Source: Rachycentron canadum (Eukaryota; Chordata; Actinopteri; Carangiformes; Rachycentridae). From it: a DNA stretch of 64,000 nucleotides. Below are positions 45,813 through 55,993 of the stretch, piece after piece; the stretch's first letter is position 1; each line of letters starts with the position of its first letter. The notes under the pieces are model-generated. The model was not told where the DNA came from. It saw only the letters and a program-made list of their open reading frames with translations, and made no database searches. Made by a program: the position numbers and the translations under genes. The stretch spans positions 22,663,317 to 22,727,316 of the forward strand of contig CM076655.1 in assembly GCA_038496675.1 (NCBI GenBank), given 5' to 3'.

Positions 45813-48800
45813 TCAGTCCAGCACCGAGCCCAGTTTGGCTGGAAGACCCTCAGCCTGCCGCCACTGAGCGTTACGTAGCTTGAACCATTTCTGGAGGATA
45901 CAAATAAACAACAAGAGAAAGGACACACGCCAGGGTTAAAATCAGGTAACAGGAGGTTTTGTGCAGAAACAGGGCCCACATGTAGATTTGAGCCTGAAAC
46001 CCAAGAGTGATGAGGTGACTGAAAAAAATGCTGTCATGACATGAATATTCCTGAGAAATTAGGTGGAGTCTATATGAGTCCTAACTAAATGGGAAACCTG
46101 TGTTTATTGTGAACATTCAAACATGACACAACTCAAGATGCATAATCATTGACTGGTGTCCATTAGAGATGTCACTGCACAAAACAAGTTGGTTAAAAAC
46201 AAACGTGAATAAAATAAACTATTTCTTAAAAAAAAGTTTTCTTTTGTTCCCAAATCAACAGATTTCTGACCTGTTTCAAAACGTCAGCGGTGTCCATGGT
46301 AACATACTAGTATTAGCATGCTAACAAGCTACTTGCTACACACTGAACTACTATGTTATCCTATAAGCAAGTCAGCATACCTAAAGTTAGCATGTTGATA
46401 TGCTTGTTAACAGCTATTGAATTTAACACACAATGACATTCAGTATGTTAGCACGCTAACATTAGCATGTTAACATCCATGTTAACAGCTATTGAATTTA
46501 TTAAATGCTGACAACTGGCAAATGACGTTTAACTTTATAGCATGCTAACATTAGCATGTCAAAATCCATGTTTACAGCTATTGAATACAGTGAAATTTAG
46601 CATGTAACATTTAGCATCTTAGCATGCTACATCACAGTACAGTAGCTTTAGTGTTGTCAATGCCAGTAACACTAATGTTGTCTACATGTTAACATGCTAA
46701 AAATTAGCATTTTATGACACACATTGTTACAAAAAGATTTACAGGTTATGTTTTAATTTAAAACAATAACTTAACGCAGGATAAAGGTTTTGGTCAAGTT
46801 TATAAATACAAGGTTTCAGGATGAGCTGTGTTGAAGTTTTTTAACTTTTTTTTTGTTATTTCTGTGACCAGACTCCAATCGATCAATACTGACACCTTTA
46901 ATATGACATCTGTGATTCACTTACTGCCACAAACTGCAGCTATTTTCCATTCTGACTCCCATCATCTTCATAATCACATTACAGTCACATTTTCTTGGTG
47001 CAGGCACAACAGTGACCTGAGGTCAAGTTGTGCAAGGGAAACCACAGAAAACGAACGTTTCCATGTGATTTTTACAGAGAATCCTGGCACTGACTGCACT
47101 CTGACCACTCGGCTAATGACTGCCACACTGAAACTCTGACCAGATGATGACTGATACGACACACACCCGTGACCCGCCGTTCACGTTGTCAAGGGATCCA
47201 CAACAATGCTGACATCATCACGATAACACCGAGGGGGAAAGGGAGGGATTCGGCTCTCCGGCTTTAAGACACGAGACCCTGACTGGATGTGTGAGGCATG
47301 CGCCTGGCAGCATGAACGGTTTCCACATTTTGTCCTGACCACATATGAGATTCCCATTTGGAGATGTCTGAGTTTAAAAAAATGCAGAGACTAAATCAGT
47401 TTCAGAAATCTGTAGTTGGTCATGCAAGCCTGTATTTCTGGATTTCATGGGAACATTTCATGGGAACATCAATTTTACAAAACTAAAAGTTACTATTGTT
47501 AAGTATTTCTCAACTGCAGAAGGTTTAGTCTTTAAAAATGTTGTTTTCTCTTCCAGGTTTTGAATGAAACTCAATGCCTTTGTGCTTTTATTTCTGGCTT
47601 TCTTTCAAAGTACAAAAGATCTTTGAATGTCTCGTATAAGTGTTACACACATGCCATTTCTGCACAATAATCTCAAGATTTATGATCCCACTGACCCATA
47701 CAAGGAGGCTTGTGTCATGTTTGCCTATTGACTAACACTGGATTACATAACAGGCTCTTTCAAACTTGACTCTACCTTTAAAGCACTGACTCTGCAGCAC
47801 TGAAAACATATAAAATGTGTGAAAGGAGCTGAAACACGCTGCACAGAAGCTGAAGTACATTGTAAATACTGTTGATGTGAAAGAGGGAGCGGTGGCCCGG
47901 GAGCGTTTCTTCAGCTAAACCTTCTCCAATGAGAGCTTTGTTAACAAATCCAAGCCACTCCAGCAGGAGGTGTGTGGCAGAAAGAAAAAAAGAAACCCAG
48001 GAAAGAAAACATCAGCTGGGAATGAATCGAGGTCCTTTGATGAGGAGCCAGACTGTTACCTCACTGTGCCTGGACCGGGTTTCCCCCGTCAGGTTTGTCC
48101 TGGCTTCTCCCAACTTTTGCGCACAATGAATGGTAACAGTCACCGACACCAGAGGAGGTCTTGGGAAGCAGAATGGTTTTCATAACGTCTCTCGAGGCAG
48201 AAAAAGCTGAATATAAACCTCAGTGGACAGAGTAAAACAATAAAACACTTCTGCTGTCGTAGTAATGACAGATTGAAGATGGGGCTTGGCAGCAATAGTA
48301 GTAAACATTGACTAAATCAAGTGGGTATCCTTCAAAGTTACAATCTGTTTTTTTGATGACAGTCTCATCTTGTTGCCAGGATGAAACTTGGGCTATAAAC
48401 TACCAGGATGAAGATACTCACTAGCTAGTTAGCATCAGCTAATTGTGGAATGCATTTTTCTCAACCCACAACCCGACGAGAGTTGGACAAGTAATCAGCT
48501 TGTTTGACGTGCACATCTGCACAATGCATTCATTGAGATTCGGGATCTCATCTGCAAGCCTCTGTGACCTGTGACCTTACCCATAACCCCCTATTCTGCC
48601 TGTGGTAAATGGTAAATGGGTTTCACTTACATCACGCTTTTCTAGTCTTAAGCTTGTATATTGCATTTCTACCACTCATACACTGATGGAGCAGCCATCA
48701 GAGGCAGTTTGGTGTTCAGTATCTTGCCCAAAGACACTTTGATGTGTGGACCAAACTGCCCAGTGCGTCGATTCATGTTGGTTCCCACATAGGAGTCGCA

Positions 48801-51800
48801 GACCTTACACTGACATAACTAACTCAAATCAGTGCAGCTGTTTTCTATGTCGGCTTGTGTAACATCCCAAATCCGACCTAGAGACTCTTTTTACTATTAT
48901 CTTCTAATTTCAGAGTAATCCATCAATTGCTCTTTCTATCAGGCATCTAATGTCTTGTTTTGTTGACCCAGAGGTTTTCCCAATTTACTATAATTAAGAC
49001 AAGAAAATTCTAACTTTCTTATAATACAAAATTCTTCATGTGAATTTTCTGTTTTAAATTAGTAGAAACTACATGAAGCAGCTGTTTGTACATCAGGATG
49101 AAATGTGCTGCAGTTCTTTTTTTTTTTTTTTTTTCTTTTTGCGCCCTGAGAAATCTGGAGGAACTGGTTTGTGGAGTCAAAGTGGAAAAACCAGTGACAG
49201 AAAACATGTGTCTGACGCACACAAGTCACTGATTGGTGAAATGTTTGTACTGTAAGAGCTAATTATAAAGAAAGACACACTTCCCTCCCTCCATCTGTCA
49301 GCCTCACAAACACCAACAGAAATTTGCCTCTGAAATGAACCCAATGTTGCGTCAACTCAAATGACTCAAATAATTTACATGTAGGGTTTCACTTCCCTGC
49401 ACAGCTAAGTACACAGTCATGTTATTTGTCTGGCAAATCCTGAACAAACTGATTTTTATTCTGAAATAAGACATCCAATCCTTTTACTCAAGCAATACCA
49501 AAAGTTAAACTCAGGGTGCTCTTACAGTGACCTATGTATCAGAGGAATGCTACTGGAGGTGTCTGCATAACTTCAGCTGTTGTTATCGGAGCTCTAAAGC
49601 TTCACATCTGGATCCTGATGTGACAGTTGCACAGACTTTACAGTAAATTCCTCAGATGGACAGATTGTGGGAGTGTATGGAGATAAAATGCCTAAGTAAT
49701 ATTGTGATATTTAAAACAGTTAAATGACAGTTTTTAAACTTTACTCCACTATTTTCTGTCTGGTCACTTATAAGCTCCACTGAGAAAAAAAAATCAAAAT
49801 TAGCTGGTAGATAGCATCATGAGTGTGTTATAGTTTTCTCATATTTCTTTGAATATCTTATCTAATAGAATTTGCTGAACTTTGTAAATAACAGGGAAAT
49901 GAGTCAAATCAAAACTTGGATGCTCGATGGTGGAACTTTAAAATGCTGTTCACAAATTCAACACTGAACATTCACACTCAAACTTAAGAGTACGACAGTT
50001 TAGCATGATTTTAAAATTTGTTAATATAAACTGGTGCTGAAACAGCAATCTGTGGTTTATTTTCTCTCTTAAATTCACTCATATAGTTAAAAAAAAAAAA
50101 AAGATGTTCATTACAATTTTCTTTAACAATTGTTGGTTGAGTTTTGTGGATTTGTATAAAGGCCCATCTAGGCTCAGGCTGAAAACTAATAAATAAAATA
50201 AGGATTAAAGAAATTGCTTGTTTTGTACAACGAAGAGTCCAAACCCAAAGATATTCAGTTTACTAGAGGCTGAAACCAGGGAGTATTTGGCTTTTTTGTT
50301 TGATGATGTTAATTAACTTTAGGGCTACATTCATATTTGTGTTGCAGGAGACAAACAAACACTAAACAACACGTGTTGGTTTTCGTCTCCTTGCAAAAAA
50401 GTGTATCCCACTTCCACACGTACAACCTCATTAAACTCAAAGTCACCCTGAACAGATGAATCACTGTTTTTGAGAAAGAACAAGAGTCGTTCTCAGAGCT
50501 GAAAAAAAAAAAAAAAAGCAGCAGGAAACTCGACTCTGACTCCACTTCATGATGGAGGGGGAAAAAAAACCTGGAGCTGCTCCATTGAGGATCAATAAGG
50601 CGCTGCCTTGTGATTGGTGTTTGTTTGCTTAGTTTCATCGCACCGTGACGCCTCAGCAGAGAAACTGACCAGAATCGAACTGAGCCCTGTCACTGTCCAC
50701 ACACCTGCTCTGTTCACCGTCAGTGGAGCCGCTGCAGGTTTCACATCACAGGCTAAAAGTCTTATTTTGCTTTTAAGAAAAAAATTTTTTTTTTTTTTTT
50801 GCAGATCAAATCTTTGGCAGCCTACAGTTATTTCCTCAGAAGTCACCTGACTGAGACACTGATAGTGACTCTGATAACCCTCATGACTTGCAAACTCTTT
50901 TTACACTAAGCTGTGACACCATAAAGTGACAAAGTCTATTTACTCAATTACTGTGGTTAAGTACAGTTTTTAGTTACTTTACTTAAGTGTTCTTGTGCAG
51001 CAATGCACTGTATTTCAGGGTAATCTTAATCACTTAATCATTTTAACTACACTTAATTTAGAGACTAATTAAGTATTAGTAGAAACTACCCAACTACCCT
51101 CAAAATTGCAAACTTGCACTTTACACATAAACAATTTTCCACATTGACTGGCATGTTTTTAATGAATGACCTACCTTTATTCTTGAATTCTAATATGTAG
51201 ATAATGAACGTTTAACTAAGTAAAGGACATTTACTTCTTACACTGTGGTATCGACATTTCTTTTTCCTTAAAAAACATCTTCCAGCCTTTTAGAAAACCA
51301 GTCAATGCACTTTCTATAGGAAACTCGTCGCAGTATTGTTTTACATGTGAATACTGAATGAAGTGCACAGACTGCAGACAGACCAGAGACTCATGCTCTC
51401 GGTCTCTAATGGAAATACAGCCGATATATTAAAGGTACAAGTCTCCATAAAGATACTAGAGAAACACCTCAGAGAGATGAAAAATCAGATATCAAATATA
51501 CTTAAATCGCAATCATTGACGAAATAAGCTCCCATCTGAGCACCAGTCGCCTAAAGTGGAGACAAATATGATCAGTCAAATGATTTCAGTATGTCTTGAA
51601 ATACTTGTCCAAGAGAAGCCAATGTGCCACCAACAATAATCAATGACCCCCAAAAAACGATCTTAGACTCATAAACACCAGTTAAAACTTTACTCCACAT
51701 ATTTTACCTAATTCCTGGTCACACAGAAACTGAAGGGAGAGAGAGAGTGGGGGGGTTTGTCTGCACTCACTTGTGTGTCCTCCTCTGACAGTCCGCACTC

Positions 51801-51917
51801 CGCAGCGACCAACATGAGCGTCGCCCCGTCCGGATGCTTGCAGCCTTTGAAACTGTCCTCCAGCACTTTGACCTGTTCCTCGGACAGTGTCGGACACTCC
51901 ATCGACTTGGAAGCCAT
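45813..51917 (-). CDS. hopx: HOP homeobox / homeodomain-only protein (HOPX)
   Basis: HOPX is a small atypical homeodomain protein that acts as a transcriptional cofactor, known to antagonise SRF and recruit HDACs in heart and stem cells. Coding exon 1 is 51,917-51,771 (49 codons) and exon 2 is 45,890-45,813, joined in phase across a 5.9-kb intron, giving 74 aa (human 73). Helix 1/2 features are LSEEQVKVLEDSF and KHPDGATLMLVAAECGLSEE. Helix 3 is QKWFKLRNAQWRQ and the tail is AEGLPAKLGSVLD. The canonical homeodomain Asn51 is replaced (WFK-L-R), in line with a domain that does not bind DNA. ATG at 51,917 in MASKSMECP is preferred; a second in-frame Met lies at residue 6. A CpG-rich segment lies immediately upstream. 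The position after thegl matches the human order. Confidence 0.95.
46300..46720. repeat. Short tandem/dispersed repeat with TTAGCATGCTAA palindromes in the hopx intron
   Basis: CAGCTATTGAA recurs at 46,411, 46,486 and 46,575, surrounded by many GCTAACATTAGCATG, ATGTTAACAT and TTAGCATGCTA motifs. The local unit is about 75-90 bp. The motifs are self-complementary, so the strand can fold back on itself. Confidence 0.65.
48598..48835 (+). repeat. Dispersed teleost-type repeat in the hopx intron
   Basis: TGGTAAATGGTAAATGGGTT, CGCTTTTCTAGTCTT, ACCACTCATACACTGATGGA, ATCTTGCCCAAAGACACTTT and a diverged ending occur in the order I know from a very common fish interspersed repeat. The class is not certain from one copy. 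Confidence 0.6.
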
Positions 51918-51929
51918 ATTTCCGTTTCC

Positions 51930-52090
51930 TCGTTTCGCTGGGGTTGAGCTTCAGCCCTGGTCGGAGCCCCCGGAGCGGGAGAGGCGCGCGCTGAGCGGGA
52001 GGCGGCACCGCGGTGCGCACAGGACGCGCTGGATGAGGAGCGTGGAGCGGCGGTGGTTCACTGACAGCGCGGTGTGGGGGTGTGGGAGCG
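51930..52090 (-). promoter_or_regulatory. hopx: CpG-rich hopx promoter / 5' UTR region
   Basis: The segment just upstream of the hopx ATG is strikingly richer in G, C and CpG than its AT-rich surroundings (for example AGGCGCGCGC and GGCACCGCGGTGCGC around 51,983-52,017). A (GT)n run follows at 52,121-52,153. CpG-island promoters are known for HOPX; the transcription start here is not located. Confidence 0.5.
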
Positions 52091-52120
52091 TGTGAGGCGG
52101 TGTCTGCTGGGTCTAACGGA

Positions 52121-52153
<33 letters not shown>
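52121..52153 (+). repeat. (GT)n microsatellite upstream of hopx
   Basis: About 14 GT dinucleotides lie roughly 200 bp upstream of the hopx start codon. Confidence 0.95.
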
Positions 52154-52156
<3 letters not shown>

Positions 52157-52819
52157 GCTTTACTACTGTCAACAGAGGCACGTCATGAGGCCAGTCCCAC
52201 CAGCAGGACCCTCCCCCAAACATCCAGCATGTGGGCTGTCACCGAACGGCTGATCATAACAATCACTGTTGGTGTGAATGGTGAAATTCTTCATGTAGAA
52301 ACGACCGTAGTTTTTTTATTTGAACAGAAAAATGTGCACGGAGTATGTTTTGGTTTCAGCCATTTAATCTGCCTTTTTTTTAAATGATCACTGGGAGGCG
52401 CCAAATATAATATACTGTGTGCAAAAATGCCCTTTTCCTATTTTCACTGTAGGTGTTCGTTCAGTTTATCATAAAATTATAGGAAAGAGTCATATGTTAT
52501 AGGCAAGAGTTGACCTTAACCATGGTGTAAGGCTATTAAATGCCAGAAAAACTGTGCTGTCGTGGCAGGAAACACCAAGTGCTGTTATATAGAAATAAAA
52601 AGGGTAGTTTAATTATATTATTTTTCATAAAATTAGAATTAAAAAAAAAGATTCAAGATCTACTGGCAAGGAGGTAATTAGCATAGCTTAGCATAATGAC
52701 AACATTTCAAAAACTTGCTTTACAAGCAGGTTAAAATGTTTTATCTTGTTTGTTTGCACATGAAGAGAAATGTGGACTAAACTTGTGTTTTTTAAACACT
52801 AATTTCCTGGAGTTGCTGT

Positions 52820-52944
52820 GCGTGTCATCAACAGGCCCTGCCCCTTAGTTACCGTTGCTAGGCGTGTCATCAACAGGCCCTGCCCCTTAGTTACCGTTGC
52901 TAGGCGTGTCATCAACAGGCCCTGCCCCTTAGTTACCGTTGCTA
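52820..52944 (+). repeat. Three perfect copies of a 42-bp minisatellite
   Basis: Each unit runs from GCGTGTCATCAACAGGCCCT to TTAGTTACCGTTGCTAG. The copies are essentially identical, which points to a recent expansion. The last unit breaks off at GCTA. Confidence 0.95.
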
Positions 52945-54069
52945 TCATTCGTACAACGTAATGGTAAAATTTACTACTTGAAATGTTTGAAATTTAAACA
53001 ACTGTCTTTGATTTTAGAAAAAAAAAAGACTTTTTGTTTCCCTGGCTGACACGATAAATGTCTCTGGCTAGCTAGGCATCTAATTCAGCTAACATTTGCT
53101 CCTTGAGTTGGTTTAAAAATGTTGTTTCTGGCTAACTTTTTTCTACGCTGCAATTAGACAAGCTATCACCCAATTAACTCCCTTTTAAATGTCAAAATCA
53201 TTGCTCTTAAATGTCTGTTAGTGGACAGGATAAACAATCAAGATAAAATATGTTCATGAATGAGCTTGAGAGATGCTAGTAGGCTGATTTTTTTTTTAAA
53301 TTGGGACAGAGCTGGGCTAATCGATTCTCCATAGCGTCCGCTTGACATATTTCCCAAAATGTCCTATTCCCATTAGCTTTAACTGGTCAAGCATTGAGCA
53401 CTGCTTGTCTTGCTTGTCCTGCTGCTGCTGGTAAGTAAGTAAAAGCATTAAAGAAGGATAAAGGTCACTAGAAACATAATTACCAGAGTACAAAGGAATA
53501 TTATGCAACAGAAGACAATAAAAATCCCATTGGCTCGCTACTAACTCACTGTAGCACCACAGCCACATGTATACTCCCATTGGACAGTTGGAGTAATTCA
53601 AAAGTTCAAACAACAAGGACACAGACTGGATCATTTGCAGCCTTAAATAAGTCAAGAATAGGGGAATAATTCCCACTTTAGCATCTGTGCTTTCAGCTTG
53701 ATCTGTCTCTGTTTATGTCCACAAGTCTAATCCACTCTCATTACTGAGCATGTTTACTAACTGGAGGAGGACACGATGCTTTGGAGTCGCCTGTTGAAGT
53801 ATGAGGACAACAACACTCGCTTTTAAATCATGAACCCCCTCCACACACACACACACAAACACACACAAACACACACCCCAAAACTGCTTTTCTCTCCAGT
53901 GAATCTTATGCAATGTTAACTGCACTGAAATGAGTGGAATATTTACAAGACTCGTTTTGATCAGATAAAAACAGACTGTTATGGAGACTCTGCGGCAAAG
54001 GAAACATCCTGACCGTGCATGTTGAATTTCACATGGTAAATATGGGCCTGATAATGCCTCCATATCCTC

Positions 54070-54075
54070 CACACA

Positions 54076-54151
<76 letters not shown>

Positions 54152-54153
54152 AC
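54070..54153 (+). repeat. (AC)n microsatellite
   Basis: About 40 AC dinucleotides with one T interruption. Confidence 0.95.
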
Positions 54154-55699
54154 AGTTCCTTTTGATGCTATCTTTGGATTTTGATTAGACCCATAATTAT
54201 GTGGTACTCTCACCGAAATCTTGACTTAAGTGACTGCAAAGCTTTCTGGTGATTTACTCTTGCCTCCCAAATAATATCTCATCTATACAAATCCATACAA
54301 AATCTCACCTGTGATAGGAGGCAGCAAGTTACGACTAGTAAAGATATATTCAGCTTTAAGATGCTCCATTTATCCTTTAATCCATGCAGTATTGTTTGCA
54401 GTCTATCTAAAGTCTAATCTCAGGCTTTAGGTGCCTTGAAGCATGTTAATGTTGCTTGAAGATGATTATTTCCACTCCACAGTGTTTTCACCCTTAGTTT
54501 GGTTCACTTCGCCTGCTCAGACTGATCCCATGTAAGTTTTTCTGACACCAAACAACAGCTCAAAAATGGCTGAAAAGGCCCGACTCTGTTCTCTGTTCAG
54601 CATGACTGTGGTGTCATTTGTTTATTGTGAAAACGTAATCAGACACACTTAAGAGGAAATTACTTCAAAAAGTTAAATTTTCATGGGAGAGAGTTTGATA
54701 TACGATAGCCAGCAGGTTCTCAGGCCTGGAACTGGAAGTCAACTGACTTTATTTAGTTTAATTTGTTTACCTTTTACCAGCTACTGCCTGCAGGATCAGG
54801 ATCTTAAAACAATAGATCAATAAAAAGGCTGCTATAAAAAGTTGAATATGATTACAGGCACAAGCGGATTATGAGAGAATGGGCCCCTGAACAGAGCGAG
54901 TCCGACAGGTTGATAAAAAAAATGGAGCCATTCATTCTTTTCCTTTTTAGGTCTTTTTATTTCACATGTCTCTGTTATCACTTTCTCTTTATGCTCATTT
55001 TGCTTCTTGTTTTAAATCTCTTTGGAGTTGTTTGATTGACTTTCCAAGACGAGGTCACTCTTTAAGTCATTAAGTCACTTCAAGCTGACTTGGGCCCCTG
55101 AGTCTGTAACCTGTTTGGGGCATTAAACCTAATAAATATGCAAATAAATTTGTCATTAGCGCCAACAGGGCATCTAAAATATTAGATTATTGTTAATTAA
55201 TTCAGCCATTTTGCAGAGGTTTGGCACAAAAGATAATGTAAACTGAATAATTTCCCTGCAAAATATCAGTACTTTTACAAATTATTTTGAAATTTGGTTC
55301 TCTTTAACTGTGAAATTAAAAGACTTTTATTACTTGTGTTTTAGTTATTTCACTGCAAAAGAAAATTGTGTATTTAATGTCCTATACTTTAATCTAGCAG
55401 AACAAAATTAAATAATTTATGTTCATACATTTAACGGTAGAAATGTCTACTTCAGTCTAAGCCATTGTCTGTGGTTCTGCGATGGTTACATCAGAGGTTA
55501 TTACGTGTTAGAGAGAGGTCTGTAAAATAAGGTGGAAACAGGAGAAAGGGGTTAAAACTGAATTTAACCAGCCGTTGGACCTTTAAGTAGCACACGAAAA
55601 GAGCAATAAAAGCAAAGTAGATTCTCACCACAGTTGAATAATTAAACAATTTTATTACGTTTTAGACAAAAACAACAAAAAAAAAAAAAAAAAAAAAAA

Positions 55700-55993
55700 C
55701 TAGAGTGAAAACTTCACCAGTTTCAAACCAGACAGGTGTCGTCCTTCGATGAATGATTGAATATTACTCCTGTCGGACAACACAGTGTTTGGTGACTGCA
55801 GATAGAAGTTGTCAGTTAATGACAGACAAACATAATTCACAGGTGTGTGGAGAACAGTGGAAAAGGTCCCGTACATGGAGCTGCTGACATGGGAGCTGAT
55901 TGGCTGCTGCAGATTGTCCAGGTTGTATTTATTGATAAGAAAAGTAAATCCTATCTGATCGGTCCAAAGTTCAACCTGGCAGCCTGCAGATGA
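55700..55993 (-). CDS. Putative terminal coding exon of an unidentified gene
   Basis: The minus strand has an open frame of about 92-95 codons from an acceptor-like CATCATCTGCAG (or the next CTGCCAG) to TAG at 55,700-55,702. Third codon positions favour C and G although the DNA around is AT-rich, as in real coding sequence. The peptide includes VELWTDQIGFTFLINKYN, SSSMYGTFSTVLHTPVNYVC and GRHLSGLKLVKFSL at the C-terminus. A T run and an AATAAA (minus strand, 55,651-55,656) follow. I do not recognise the family, and I could not find convincing upstream exons between 56 and 64 kb. Weak coding-like frames on the same strand are at 56,860-57,070 and 58,590-58,790. It may be the last exon of a gene with distant exons, a pseudogene piece, or a chance frame. 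Confidence 0.35.
   Translation of the reverse strand, partial: SSAGCQVELWTDQIGFTFLINKYNLDNLQQPISSHVSSSMYGTFSTVLHTPVNYVCLSLTDNFYLQSPNTVLSDRSNIQSFIEGRHLSGLKLVKFSL

Larger units (their letters stand above)
52154..55650. other. Intergenic region upstream of hopx
   Basis: No supported gene. It contains the 42-bp tandem repeat (52,820-52,944), CA-rich runs at 53,842-53,877 and 54,070-54,153, and otherwise AT-rich DNA. The apparent 166-aa minus-strand frame at 53,713-54,213 runs through the (AC)n repeat and is not credible. Confidence 0.5.

Noticed and set aside
52820..52944. RFX X-box in the 42-bp repeat
   Set aside because: GTTACC and GTTGCT are in the same orientation, so the palindromic X-box arrangement is absent.
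53713..54213. 166-codon minus-strand frame
   Set aside because: Its Val-Cys run is the (AC)n microsatellite, and the rest has no coding bias.
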